From: Erythroxylum novogranatense
Lineage: Eukaryota; Streptophyta; Magnoliopsida; Malpighiales; Erythroxylaceae
Assembly (NCBI GenBank): GCA_029891385.1
Contig: CM057224.1
Span: forward strand, 5,704,001 to 5,768,000
Length of the DNA: 64,000 nucleotides
Direction of reading: 5' to 3'
In this document: in pieces, positions 22,115 to 35,810 of the stretch
Layout: each line of letters starts with the position of its first letter
Numbering within the stretch: the stretch's first letter is position 1
Program-made: the position numbers and the translations under genes
Notes under the pieces: generated by a model
What the model was told of the DNA's origin: nothing
What the model saw: only the letters and a program-made list of their open reading frames with translations
Databases searched by the model: none

Positions 22115-25100
22115 GATCAACAGTTCAGTATAACAGTAATCATATGTTCCTACATGTCCCATATACTTTTTCATTCCATAATTTATTTTCCGAAAGGTCA
22201 CAGTGACACAGTCAGTTAGTTGTTCAGTCACTTATTTGGCTAACTCTATCCCTCATCAAAGTAGACGGATTCAACAATGCTTTCAGTTGGTGATCTCACT
22301 GTCTTCACTATCTCTCTTGCCATTTTCATAGTAGTTCCGATGTTATGACTTAGTTCCTTATTTCCGAACCTGATCACTCATCACGTGTTATCCATCCAGT
22401 CTAGGTTACTAATATTACCTTATTCTCACTACCATCCAATATCTTTTCTCCAAAGAATATATGACTAATTAGTATTCCATTGAGTACATCTTTTCATGGT
22501 GATACTTACTCTAACCTCCTTTATCTCGTCATGGACGATTCACATTCCTTTGGTACCAATACAATGACATTTAGCTTCATTCCACTATAACCAGTGACAC
22601 TTTACCTAATACAGTCATTCTCTATATCCCATTGACTCTCTGTTCAAATGCAATTCCCCTTAGACAATTCACTATTCTATAGTGTTCACGCACTCTATTC
22701 GGATATGCATTTTTACTCTGTTTCATTTGTCCGATCTTGATCCACTTTAGCTAACCCATGCAGTTTTCCTAAACCACTTTCTTTTGTTTCACTCATCACA
22801 GTCTCAAATTCATTGTGGTTTTGACTCCCATTAGGCAATCGCATGTGTAGCAAAGGTATTCCTGAGAAAGCGTAACTCTATAACACGATCATAATCCTGT
22901 GAAACTCAAACCACTTAAGCATTTTTTTTTCTGCTGAACATTCAAACCTATAACACTTGAATCAATCATCATTTCATTCTATAACCATAGTTATTCAATT
23001 TCACTTTTCGCATATGCTTACTAGAATGTCAAGCTTCGACTATTCACTTTCTTGTTCTGTCACTTTTTATCGGGTACCCAACTTCTTCTTTGACTCCTCA
23101 TGAGACTTACCACTTTAACTCCTGCACTCTTAACCATTCTTATCACTAGATTTACAACTTCAATTTTCCAGAAACACTTCACAATTACCCATAATCTGCT
23201 TGACACTCATTGTCATTGAAAATCCCAATATCTGTAATTGATTTGTTCATTACAACATTATCTGCTCACTAGTTGAGTTTAGTAGGCGAAATTGTTCGTT
23301 CATTTCAAAGATTGTCGTATTTATACTGTCTCTTTCCTCAAATTAACCCAAAGATACCCTTATAGGAATCTACAGTTTCTAAGGCTTTCGATCATGAGCA
23401 TGACACCAATACCATTTATCAAAGTCAGTTCAACACGCTCTGCCCACTCTTCCAAAGTATGTTTATCATCGATGTCGATTTCCTCAATTAATCCTATCGT
23501 TCTTTTTACTTTTCACTGCTCAACACTTCCAAACACATTCATCTCTAATCTGATTACTACCATTTGCTTACCTCGCATAAATCCCTATTAGGGTCTTATT
23601 GACTTTACCATACATCTTTTACCCTTTTCATTGAGTCCACAATTAGTGTATCTGCAATTTCTTTATGAAGGTGTCACTACATCACCTCATTGTCGGTTTC
23701 CTTTTGAACCTCTTGTCTTCATTCATTTACTCTTTTCATTTTCTCTTCTCAACTGCTTTCATATCATTCATATCATCATATGTTAATACCTTGTCATCCA
23801 TATTTAAACCTCCAAAATTTCCATTTTATTTTAGTATCTCACTTCTCAGTTCGGGACTCTTTTATTCTTCGCTTCAAATCTAGATTCCTCAACTGTTTTG
23901 CATCATAAATGAAGATCAATTCACTTCACATTGCAATAGGATCACCTCAAATTAAAATCTCACTCATGTTGGATTCTTTACATTTCGTACATACGGTCTG
24001 AGATAACCTCAAGCAGATGAGCTATGACCTAATTTCACTTTTAATTTTGTCCACGAAAGTCTCATCAACCAATTATTATTCCTAATTGCTTTTCAATCCT
24101 TCTTCACTATCGTGCATAATCTCAATCAGGGACACTTTTATGCCATCATTTAACGATCGTAACATTCCTTTCACGAAGGTTCCTTGTGATATCACTTAAA
24201 CACTTTCTTTACCACTTATTCATAATCTATACCACAAGATTCTGTCCTAATCCAATTTGTAATCCATACAATTCAGACTTCCTTAAGAATCCTTTCCGTT
24301 TATACCCTCCTCAATTAAATGACCGATACCGAATCACTTTTCGTTCCTCTTATCTGAGCACACTCAATCCACTTTTGTCTTACTTTAACCCATTAAGAAC
24401 TTCACACTTATAATCACTCTAAACATTCACCGCTCATTTCCTCTATGATTTCCATATATCATCACATACATTTCATTAGTCACAATCAACATTCTTGTCC
24501 AATAGATATCCCCAACAAGAAATCGACTTAAATGCGAACTCTTTTCATATACCACTATTGTGGTTTCATTCATTCAAGATCTTTATTTCATTCTCCCATA
24601 TCATTAAACTGTATGACTCATTCCCATATCCGTTCGTGTAACTTGACCTTGTAAGGTCATATCAATTTAACTTATCGACTTATGATCATTATTATTATTA
24701 TGATTTTTTGTTCATTCGGTTTTTGCTACTTATCTTCTATTTTCCTCAAACGATCTATGATCGGTGTTCATGATCCCAATACCCGACAAAATCGTTGATA
24801 CCACTCCATTTTATCTCTATCTATATGCCTATCCATTTACCGTTTTGTGTCCATATACACCAATTCGAATTTCCGATACACCATCGGTAGAAATCATCAT
24901 CTGTCTTTTCCTTTATGATTTTATCATACGAATTTCCAAACTCGTAACACAATAATCACATAACCATTTCAATCTCAAGCTTATGCGGTCCAGATCATAA
25001 CCATTTCACAAATTCTTGATTTATCTGTACACTTTTATCTCACTCTAATAGGCCTTTGGGCATCTTACTTTTTCGGTTCTTTCAGGTTCTTAATAAACCG

Positions 25101-25706
25101 TTCTGACACTCTATTGAGCTTCTTTCCATTTCGCTATTATCTTACGCTTATAATATCTACTGATCTCTAACTCGAATCTGATGAATCAAAATATGCCCGA
25201 TTGGACCATCTACATTTTACTCAATTCCAATATTTCCCTTTCATGACATATACAAATCAAAGCGTAATTACCTAACCATCCCGGCTTTTTAATTCACTTA
25301 GATCTACTATAACCAATATGCTTCCATATCTCTAATGGACCTCTCAAGTTCTCAACATCTTCATTTTTCTGTCACCATAATATTGTCAATTTAATTCGGA
25401 AATTCTTAATTAGTCTAGGCCAACACAGTCATTCTGCTATCACATATGAGGGTTTCTAACCCAGTACAATATCATCCTTCTTATCCATTTTTCCTTTATC
25501 CTTTCCTAATTGATTATCCCCTTTTAGGGATTTACACTCTAATCCCGTCTCACTCTTCTCTCACTTAGTCACTTGACACTTATGCACCCGTAAGATTTAT
25601 CCTCGTGCGATTCTAACTAGGGATCAGTTACCACGGTCTGCAACGACGCGAATCAAATGCATGCAACCTATGTTCCAAACTGTGCCCAGATACATTACGT
25701 ACTACT
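22115..25706 (-). mobile_element. B internal region, non-coding
   Basis: About 3.6 kb, AT-rich and pyrimidine-biased on the plus strand. I found no open frame with a retroviral motif on either strand. The part next to the primer site resembles the start of the A interior. This is the organisation of a large retrotransposon derivative that must borrow proteins from another element. Confidence 0.8.
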
Positions 25707-25720
25707 GGGCTATGATACCA
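25707..25720 (-). promoter_or_regulatory. B primer-binding site
   Basis: TGGTATCATAGCCC on the minus strand, six bases inside the right LTR, complementary in its core to initiator Met tRNA and differing by one base from the A site. Confidence 0.85.
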
Positions 25721-25726
25721 CCTAAA

Positions 25727-28700
25727 TGTAACACCCCACTCCCGTAAGACCCGAACCCGATATCGTTGGTGATATCCGAGTCCGTGCCCCGCGAGAGTGG
25801 CGTACTACATCATTCGATTTAAAACTTAGTATACATTTTTTTTTGAAGCCATTGATTCCACGTTAACACGAACAACACAGTAAGTAATTAAAATCCGTGT
25901 TCAATAAAAACCAGTTTCAGTTATTACAGTCATCCAGTAATAATTTACAATCAGTCAATGCAGTAAAACATCAAAACCACAATGGGCTCAGTAAAAATAC
26001 AAAGCCTTGTTATACAGTGATTGCGGAACACAATTTACTAAGACACAATGCATACCTGAACGATCCCGATCTCTAACCTTTACTCGTCTACATGAGACAT
26101 ATTCCGTGTCAGCAGGGTATTCTTCAGACCTGAAAAATAGATGCAAATTTTGGGTGAGTTTTGCGAACTCGGTGAAAACCATCATCGATGGTTCACTCAA
26201 ATCATGCATTACGCCCATGGCGTATAAAGATCGAAGAATAATCAATTACCGATGGCGATTAATAACAATGTCGAATGTGAAAACCATTCACAGTAACACA
26301 TACCATCACGAGAGCAGTACTTATCACAGAACAGTTACTTGTGCGAATGCAATGCATATGTGACTCTTTCCAGTTATTCAGTATTGTGCCCAAGTGCTCG
26401 AACCTTTATTCGATGGGGGGACGCGTCGAGATTTCTCCCTCGGGCTCGAGGCGGTCGATCTGATATGAGAGCAAGCTCTTATCAGTAAAAATAGCAACTT
26501 GGGGCACGTCCATTATCTGATCATGCAATTATGCATGCAGTGCAGTATTCAGTATGATGGCTATAAAGCCCAGTCTATCAGTATCAGTATCATTCAGTAC
26601 AGTAAAATCATACAATACAATCTCGTACATGCTAGTAGTCATGCAGTGATCATTCAATTCACTTTTTCACGTAATTCACGTTGAGCATGTAAACAACCAG
26701 AAATTTGAGAAACCAACTAGGTTACTCACCTATTACTTCCGAGCTAATGCCGGGAAGTCTCTGTGACGTCGGTCAATCGACGCTCCAATTGGCCTCTATA
26801 TGAATCAGAAAAAGTACGAGTCACTAAATATGAAATTTGTGCTCATGTTGATGATATATGCATGTTCATGAATTCCCGGCCCTAATCCCCTTTTTTTCCA
26901 TTATAAAAATTCATCAAAAATTCAGAAACCTATTGGCGCTGACGGTGCGCAATTCGGACCTCTATAGGTCCCCGATTAAATAAAAAGTGATTAAAAGTTT
27001 CGTCACCCGGCCACGTCAATTTCCGTCTAAAATTCCCAATTTCTTATAAAATGAAATTCAATATTCAATGAATCCGATGCCTCTAGAATCAGGTCAATCG
27101 GACGTCGGACGGAAAAGTTATTCACAAAGAAATCAAAATTCAACAAGTAATATATATAAATATTGCCCTTATTTTTCCTTTATTTTCGATTTCCAACCAA
27201 ACTTCCAACACCCATAACTCTTTCTACACATTTCTGAAAATGCAAACTATACCTTGTTGGAGAGCTTATGAAAAGCTCTACAATTCTTAAGAGGACCATA
27301 AAAATCAATTCCAACCCTAAGGGTGTCAAATATCCCATCAAACCTTCTGCCTACTCAATTCCCATTAACACAGGGCAGTACCTTGACACTTTCATAACTC
27401 ACTGATTCTTCAGAAATAAATTACCACAAAAATATGGTCAATAAGTTCACATTGTCCTCAACAATTTTCATGAACAATCCAAAATCAGATTCTATTTCTA
27501 GGCAAGTCCATTAATTCATTTAATGTTACTGTCCCTGCAATCCTTAGTTTGGGCAGTAACCTTACAACAAGCATATCTCCCTATACACAAGTCAGTAAAA
27601 TCAGAACTTTATATCCCTGTAAAGATAACATCTCAAACTTCAATTTTCATGAAGCACTCATCATCCAACTCGATCTCTAACAATTTCAAAACTGTTATGG
27701 AAGCTACTGTTATGATCAGCCATTCATAACCTAATGTAGGGTTCATTTTTGCAAAATCATAACTCCCAATTCTGACTTCTAAAAATTACAAACCATATAT
27801 CAATTTCAAGGTAATCTCTTCCTCTACAACTTTTAAGAAGCTCACTCACACCAATTCAGTCCACATAAAATGTTAAAATTGCCTCCAATCAGTAAACTCA
27901 CAAAATCACACTTAAGCTAGGTTTCATCCAAAATGCTCAAAACCAGTCATTAGTAATCAATTCATATCTCCCAATATACAATTCTAAAAATAACAATATC
28001 AGAAGCAATGGAAAGATAATTCAATATGATACAACTTCCATGAAGACCATTTGCCCTAATTCCATCTCAATTAATTCTGAAAAATCAACAAAACTCAGAT
28101 GTCATGGTTGCGGTTACTGTTTACAGGCAATGGAACAGTAACTTTCCATACAGAAATTGACACCTATTTCACACTAAATTGAAGCCATCATCCCAAAGTT
28201 TCATTGGGCACAAACCTTGCCTCATTTGAACATCTACACAATTATTTATGAACAAAACATGACAGTAGGTTCAAAACTCAATTTCCAGCTTAAATCAACA
28301 ATCTAACTTCTATCACTTCTAACATCAATAACATATCACTAAGCATCCATTCCTACCTCTAATTCAACCCCAAACTCATCACAACATACACTTCTACAAT
28401 GACACAAAAATTGGCAGCACACATATACACAATTCCCATACTTTGTTTCCATGTATTAAGCATCATAAACATCATTAAAACAAAGAACTTAAAAGAACCT
28501 TACCTATCAAGCTTCCAATCTTTATTTCCTTCTTAACTTCTTTACTTTTTACCTTCACTAATCACTTCTTCCACCACCATACATATGTAGTTCATCATCA
28601 TGGGAAGACTATAGCTTGGTAAGTGTTTGGAGGAAGATGAAAACAAGAAGAAGAAAATCGATGGTTAAAGATGGAGAGGAAAATGGATAGGTTTGCTCTT

Positions 28701-29321
28701 TCGGATGAGAGAAGATGTATAAGTATAATAAAGCTTTCAAGTGGTCCCTTTATTGAAAAACACTAGAAGAGTCGTGGATGATGATAGGAAGAAGACAAAA
28801 TGCATTAAGAAAAGGGACACTTGGCTTTTTAAGACACGGAAAAGACAAAACTAACTAATTAACCTACTTTAATTACAAACTTTCATTAATCCTACTTAAA
28901 CAGTAATAATGACTCTAATCATGACACTAAAATAATTCCCTAACATCAATTATCCACTAATCTCATGCCATTAGGCAATCCTGTTCGGTACAAAAACTTC
29001 ACTCGATCGGTCGGTTGGAATTTTCGATCCGGAAAGAACCCTAAAATTTCAGAAAAATTTCCATAAATCCCTAAAAATAGAAAACGATTTATGGCGCACT
29101 CAGAATAATTTTTCAAACCCGATAACCCCGTTAATCACAATGAAATTACATTAGGCACAAAAACCGGGAATGTCATGTATGTATGTGCGGGAAGTTTCTG
29201 TGCACGATTGTGACTATGTAGCAATCCTATTATGCATGAGCAATCCTGTGAAATCCCGATCTAACGCATACTATGCCAATTTACTATTTTACCCCTTCCA
29301 GTAGGGGGGTGGGATGTTACA
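25727..29321 (-). repeat. B 5' LTR (right, 3595 bp)
   Basis: Intact copy, TGTAACACC to GGATGTTACA in plus orientation. It contains the putative intron (26130-26729), hairpin (26177-26193) and repeat-unit array (about 27215-28270). It preserves the CAGT/ACTG words that are altered in the left LTR. Confidence 0.93.
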
Positions 29322-30439
29322 GTGAAAGTGTAAAATTTTGAAGAAATTAGAAAGCAAAGACAATTTGGTTGGTTAGGCATGTGGTGTTTTAAGTTAGATT
29401 ATTACAAGAATAAGATTTCAATCATATGTGGAGAATGATGGAGTTTTGTATCTTTTGTACTTGGACATGAATACTGATGTTGTAGCATGGCTTGGAATGC
29501 CATTTAATTTTATAAACATTTATCTTATGATGTTAATGAGACATGGATTTATATATGGATATGAAAGATCAATTGTGTAAGAATATCAATTGTGTATAGA
29601 TTTGTGTGTATTGTGTTTGAGAGGAATTAGTTGAAGAGCTTGTGGTGATGTGTCGATATGTGAATTTGATGTGTTGGAATGGGGTTTAGAAACTTCAATG
29701 GCAAATCTGTACTGATCTAGATATATTTGGCCAAAGTGGTCTTAATGAAAGTTGTAGTTCCTGTTTCCAGCTTTCTAACGCCATAAAGTATGCAATTTTT
29801 CGATATCGGGGCAAGAAGTTCTGATAAATTGAAGTTTGGATATTGCTTAGGTGATTGCTAAACGGGCAAAAACTTTGATTGAAAAAAATTGACTTATCTA
29901 GAGGGTGAAGTTACTTTGGAGTTCTTTATGAACATTGTAGAGGTTGTTTTATCTTTCCATTGATATAAAGCATGAAAATATTGGACAAGAGAGTAGAAAG
30001 AGTGATCTTGGTATGAGTTGTGATAAGGAAAGACTTGGAGACAAGATTGGTAGTGATCTGAAAAATATTCACAGAATATGTTTCAGTATTTTAGCCATAA
30101 CATTTTCTCTAGTAATCCAAACGAGATGATTCTTGATTTGGATTAAACTATATATATATGGCTACATTTTGTAAGAAGACATCGAATTTCAATTATGTGC
30201 CTAAGAGTCTCAAATAGTGTCATGAAGTTAAGAATTGGGTGCAGTGTTGGTGCAGGAATGAAAGTCTTGTCTTCTGACTTTAGGGGCAATTTTGGGATTG
30301 ATAAAGATAGATTTTGGCAAAATTTCCTTATGGAAAGTTATATATTTTTCTCTTAGCTTTCCAACGAATCAAACCGTGTTTAATTTGGAGTTCTGAGTAG
30401 AAAGTTATGATCTTTCTAAGTGGGGATGTTCTGGAGAAA

Positions 30440-30625
30440 GGGGTCAGACGAAGTTAGTCTTCATTTTTTGTCTGTGATGACGTCATCTTCTTCTATGCTG
30501 ATGTCACCAAAGACGAATTTTTGAGTCTGTGCTGACGTCACCACGATTTAATTTTTAAATGTCTGTCTTGACATCATCACGCATTTAATTTGCGTCTGTG
30601 CTGACATCATCGTCTGCTTTTGTGT
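30440..30625 (+). repeat. TGACGTCA repeats in C 5' LTR
   Basis: Related to the block at 9107-9335 but partly degenerate; perfect TGACGTCA at 30478-30485 and 30533-30540, with CGTCTGTG-like arms. It lies about 0.6-0.8 kb upstream of the TATA box. Confidence 0.8.
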
Positions 30626-31257
30626 TTTTGACCCCTCTTCCTTCTTTTGGCCATAACTTTTTGTGTAGATCTCCGATTGAGTCGATTTTTAAAGCGTTGG
30701 ATTCCTAAGACATTTTTCTATCTTTTCATACTATATATATCAGTTTTGGAATTAAATGGAGAAAGATAGCTCGGATTTTCCTGAACTGATCGGTTATAAA
30801 AGTTTGGACAATGTTCAATATTTTAGCGATAGCTCGATCGGTAGAACTCCGACCGATTGGATTCTTTTTGCAAATGAAAATAGAGACATGGGGCTAAAAA
30901 TTTTATGAAGGAGCCGATCGACAATGTAGCCTCTAAGACTTCCAAATTCGGGTCGGAAGTTAGGTGTAGTGTTCACCTCGATCCGAAGAATGACTTGATA
31001 TTTTAGAGATATCTTGAGCTATAGAGCTCGGATCGATCCGATTCTTGAAGAATTGGATTCGTAAGACATAGAGGAACATTTCTATAGAACAAAGTTTTGT
31101 TAAATGGCTTCATTTACCTGATCTAAATAATCAGACAAGATGTCAGTTTTAAAGACCAATGAAGGGGCAATTTTGGAAGTTTACTTAAAGGGTTAACTTT
31201 ATAGGCTTAAATGGAGGGGCTTATGGGTCATTCTTTATTCATTAATTGACCTGGCAC

Positions 31258-31264
31258 TATAAAA
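31258..31264 (+). promoter_or_regulatory. TATA box of C 5' LTR
   Basis: TATAAAA in TGGCACTATAAAAGCAAGG, followed by a purine-rich GAGAAGGGAGAG leader. Confidence 0.72.
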
Positions 31265-31875
31265 GCAAGGGGCTGTAGTTGTTTGGAGGAGAATCACAAT
31301 TATTGCCCAAAAGACTTAAAAGAAATAAGAGAAAGAAGAGAGAAGGGAGAGCCCTTTGGGATGAGAGAAAATGAAAGAGGAAGAGAGGGAAAGCATAGGG
31401 TTTTCGATTTTTGGGAGATCTCAAGGGGATTTTGAGTTGTTTCAAGGGAAAAAGGATGAAAGATGATGAAAGCTTCCTTCCAAACCAAGATGCATCCGAA
31501 AATGGTGAAGGATGAGGTAAGACCCAAAATTTTGATTTGTGAATTTTGGAAGAGTTTTGGTTTAGAATCATGGAAAAGGGAATGGGTTTGTGGAGTATGA
31601 AGTTAATTTTGTTGATTGCTAAGTATTATGGGTTTAATTTTGGATGGAAATTAATTAGGGTTTATGCCCAAATTTGGAATTTGGGGATTTTAGAAATTTG
31701 TGATTTAGAAAGCTTGAATATATGAGGGATTTATATTTTCTAAGTTCAATTTGAGGATTAAGTTATTTATGATGTTGAATTTGGGTGAAATTGCTTTAGG
31801 TGAAGTTAAATTGGAAGAAAGAAGGAATCAATGGACAAATTGGAACGAGGAACAAGTTTCTAGTGTTGATTCGAG

Positions 31876-33031
31876 GTGGGTAATGTGTTTATAAATTGAA
31901 TTTATAAGCCACTACTGCTTTCTTTAAATAAAGAGATTTTCTAATTTCAATTGCATCATAAATGTTGCATCATTGTATGAATGTTTTGAAAAATTATTTT
32001 TGATTCAATACATGGACTTTGGATGAATTGCAACATACATTGTGTTATGCCTCGAAAGATTTCATGGCATTGTGTATATTCGTAAAAGAGTATTCGATTA
32101 ATTGATTTGAGCATGATATGTGCTTTTGTATGGGAAAGAGAGAACCTATTTCGTTAAGCCACGTGCACGTTGACCCCCCTTAGCTGTCTCCTGGGTGCCT
32201 GCTTGAGGCTTACGAGATCCGAAAAATGGACTCGTCGTGTTTACGGTAAACTTCGGTTTCCGTCGTGTTTATGGAACTCTCGAGCCATTTGTGTGCATTG
32301 CATATGTGATACGACATTGCATCTATAAGTTGTCAAGTCGATGCATTCATGTTTTGTAATCTATGGATTTATGGCTGAAAGCCTAAGAATCATGCATTTT
32401 ACAAACTGCGAGTTTGACTACAGCAGGAAAAGAACTTTTATAAACGTGCTTTATGGATTTCAAAGAAATGTTTTTCTAAGACCAGAGAAGGAAAAAGATT
32501 TCAAGGGTTTTGCTTATCCATTCGTTTATAAACATATTATCCACGAGCTTTGTGCTCACCCCTTTCATCCCCATCTCCGTGTTTTCGGCGGAGATCGGAT
32601 GAAAGAATGTCAAGACGTGTTACTTGATTTTGTATCGTTTGTATTTTGTGAAAAGGGATTTTGTATCGGTTTGTATAAGACCGGTTTTGTCAATTATGGT
32701 ATTACAAGTATTATTATGGGATTGTATCATGAATTCGGACGTGTATTGATTTAAGTTATGAATGGGATCTAGATATAGAGGCGATTGATTATTAGGTTTG
32801 GATTGATTTGATATATGAATTTTGTATAAAGATTTGGATTATGACCTTATGTATAATGATTATGGTTTGTATAATGAATTGAGGAATTAATAGGAATTGG
32901 ATTTGTATAATGTGTGTTGGATATGGACATGTAGATATAGGATTGTGTTTGTTGTGTTGGATTCCGGATGGGAAGTCCGATGATACTGGTAATATTGTGA
33001 GAAATATAAAAGTGTATTTTTGCCTTTGCAG
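31876..33031 (+). other. putative leader intron in C 5' LTR
   Basis: Donor TCGAG/GTGGGTAAT and acceptor TTTTTGCCTTTGCAG/G. Both are conserved in the C 3' LTR (37074-38239), and in the diverged D (donor 11888, acceptor 45111); the donor is also seen on the minus strand of E near 374-385. Predicted only. Confidence 0.42.
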
Positions 33032-33533
33032 GTTTTGGGTTAAATAGAAGGCAGCCGTTATGCTGCCAAAATTTTGGTAAAATGGGTGTAAGAATGAGAA
33101 TTGAGATTTATTTGAGTGCATAAGAAAATGACTATGAATTGAGAAATTGATTAAAGAAGGTGGAAGAAACAAAAAAAAGAAAGGAATGAGAAAAGAAAGA
33201 AAACAAAAAGAAGAAAAAAAAATTATATCGATTTCGGATTGGGTCAGTCTTAGGGTTTCCAACGCAACGCGACAGTGATTCCTAAAAGATTTGTTCACGG
33301 GTGTCGAAAATTGGTTTCGATTCGATTTTTATTCGATTCGTTTTGATTCGATACCTTCGTATTTGTTTCACGTTTGCTTCCGCATGTTGTGATTCGAAGT
33401 TGGCTTTCGATTCGTTAATGAATTGTTTCACTTTGTGATCAATTCGTTTTATTCGTTCCGCCTCTTTGTGATTCGTATTCGTTTTGGCTTTCATTTTTCG
33501 GTTGGGATCCGGTTCCCGGATCGGGTCCCAACA

Positions 33534-34283
33534 TTTGTGGTATCAAAGCCAGGTTATATGATCTTACTTAGGCGTATGTGTATGAGTAAGAAATCGATAA
33601 GAGTTTGTAAGGATAAGTAATCGTTTTCTTTTGATGACAAGGAGTATGATTGAATTAGTGAGAGTGTGATATTGATGTGGATAAGTTGGCTTTGAAGAAC
33701 AAAGGTGATTATTTGATTGATTTTAGGAATATGTGAATGAATGACAGTGAAATTTCATGATGATTAGGCTTCGGCAATTTTGTGAATTGATTTTGGGCAT
33801 TGATGATTTGAATAATGAGATGGTGGTGGAGATATATGTATAGAAAGTCAAAAGATTTATGTGAAGGATGATTTGATTTTGAATATTTGAGAGATGAAAT
33901 GAGAAATGCTAGAAAGATGAGATTAATGATAGAAATATATGTATGGAAGATCAATAGGTTGATTTTGAATGATAAAGATATAGATATATATATGGAAGTT
34001 CAAAAGGATTAAATTGAATGGTATGGGTCCATATTACGGTTATTAAGAATTGGACCATTGACTTGTGTAAATCTGTTAAGAAATATTGATATGATATGAT
34101 ATTGGTGGTATTTGATACAAGAAGTGATAAATTGTGAGTAAATTGAGAAATATGTATGATGAGAAATTAGTTCAGAAAGTGATTGAATATGATTATTTGA
34201 AGAGATTATTTGAGAGAATAAGTTACTTGGTGATTCTTTCGATAGGAATTTCGAGGGCGAAATTCTTTTAAGAGGGGGAGAAT
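33534..34283 (+). mobile_element. C internal region (750 bp): primer site, no genes, polypurine tract
   Basis: Begins with the primer-binding site TGGTATCAAAGCC at 33538-33550 and ends with the block AATTTCGAGGGCGAAATTC (from 34247) and the polypurine run AAGAGGGGGAGAAT up to 34283. Between them is purine-rich non-coding DNA. It has the signals for reverse transcription and nothing else recognisable. Confidence 0.9.
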
Positions 34284-35614
34284 TGTTGGACCCCGATCTT
34301 TCAGTGGAAATTAGAAATATGAAAATGAAAATTTGATAAGAGTTTTTATATATGAATGGAGTTATAGATATTTTTGCCTTAAGAAAATTGATGAGAAATG
34401 ATTTGTTTGATTAGATAACTTTGGGTTTCAAATAGAATTGTATGGATTATGAAAGTTCAAGTGGATAAAAATGGAAGTTGAAATCAAGAAATAGAAAGTG
34501 AAAGTGTAAAATTTTGAAGAAATTAGAAAGCAAAGACAATTTGGTTGGTTATGCATGTGGTGTTTTAAGTTAGATTATTGCAAGAATAAGATTTCAGTCA
34601 TATGTGGAGAATGATGGAGTTTTGTATCTTTTGTACTTGGACTTGAATACTGATGTTGTGGCATGGCTTAGAATGCCATTTAATTTTATAAACATTTATC
34701 TTATGATGTTAATGAGACATGGATTTATATATGGATATGAAAGATCAATTGTGTAAGAATATCAATTGTGTATAGATTTGTGTGTATTGTGTTTGAGAGG
34801 AATTAGTTGAAGAGCTTGTGGTGATGTGTCGATATGTGAAGTTGATGTGTTGGAATGGGATTTAGAAACTTCAATGGAAAATCTGTACTGATCTAGATAT
34901 ATTTGGCCAAAGTGGTCTTAATGAAAGTTTTAGTTCATGTTTCCAGCTTTCTAACGCCATAAAGTATGCAATTTTTCGATATCGGGGCAAGAAGTTATGA
35001 TAAATTGAAGTTTGGATATTGCTTAGGTGATTGCTAAACGGGCAGAAACTTTGATTGAAAAAAATTGTCTTATCTAGAGGGTGAAGTTACTTTGGAGTTC
35101 TTTATGAACATTGTAGAGGTTGTTTTATCTTTCCATTGATATAAAGAATGAAAATATTGGACAAGAGAGTAGAAAGAGTGATCTTGGTATGAGTTGTGAT
35201 AAGGAAAGACTTGGAGACAAGATTGGTAGTGATATGAAAAATATTCACAGAATATGTTTCAGTATTTTAGCCATAACATTTTCTCTAGTAATCCAAACGA
35301 GATGATTCTTGATTTGGATTAAACTAGAGATATATGGCTACATTTTGTAAGAAGACATCGAATTTCAATTATGTGCCTAAGAGTCTCAAATAGTGTCATA
35401 AAGTTAAGAATTGGGTGCAGTGTTGGTGCAGGAATGAAAGTCTTATCTTCTGACTTTAGGGGCAATTTTGGGATTGATAAAGATAGATTTTTGTAACATT
35501 TCCTTCTGGAAAGTTGTATATTTTTCTCTTAGCTTTCCAACGAATGAAACCGTGTTTAATTTGGAGTTCTGAGTAGAAAGTTATGATCTTTCTAAGTGGG
35601 GATGTTCTGGAGAA

Positions 35615-35810
35615 AGGGGTCAGACGAAGTTAGTCTTCATTTTTCGTCTGTGATGACATCATCACAGACGAATTTTTGCGTCTGTGCTGACGTCACCATA
35701 GACGAATTTTTGCGTCTATGCTGACGTCACCACAGATGAATTTTTGCGTCTGTGCTGACGTTATCACAGACGAATTTGCGTCTGTGCTGACATCATCGTC
35801 TGCTTTTGTG
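35615..35810 (+). repeat. TGACGTCA repeats in C 3' LTR
   Basis: Four to five units of 30-38 bp of the form CACAGACGAATTTTTGCG then TCTGTGCTGACGTCAC. Perfect octamers at 35688-35695 and 35722-35729. This is the best-preserved copy of the block. Confidence 0.86.

Larger units (their letters stand above)
16525..29321 (-). mobile_element. B: non-coding LTR retrotransposon, minus strand, inserted in C
   Basis: Flanked by the perfect target duplication GTGAA (16520-16524 and 29322-29326); the empty site is seen intact in the C 3' LTR near 34495. LTRs are 16525-22074 (with a solo copia LTR inside) and 25727-29321. Orientation follows from the primer-binding site at 25707-25720 and the polypurine tract at 22075-22114, both on the minus strand. 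The 3652-bp interior has no recognisable gag or pol. Confidence 0.94.
16306..33533 (+). repeat. C 5' LTR, interrupted by B
   Basis: Comprises 16306-16524 and 29327-33533, about 4.43 kb in all. It contains antisense repeat units (about 29715-30430), TGACGTCA repeats (30440-30625), a TATA box at 31258-31264, a donor-like GAG/GTGGGTA at 31876, an acceptor-like TTTGCCTTTGCAG/G at 33031, and a TTCG-rich end at 33290-33500. Confidence 0.92.

Noticed and set aside
32341..32754. 137-residue open frame in the C 5' LTR
   Set aside because: The equivalent stretch in the 3' LTR (37538-37962) is broken by small indels, there is no family resemblance, and the interval spans the putative intron; it looks fortuitous.
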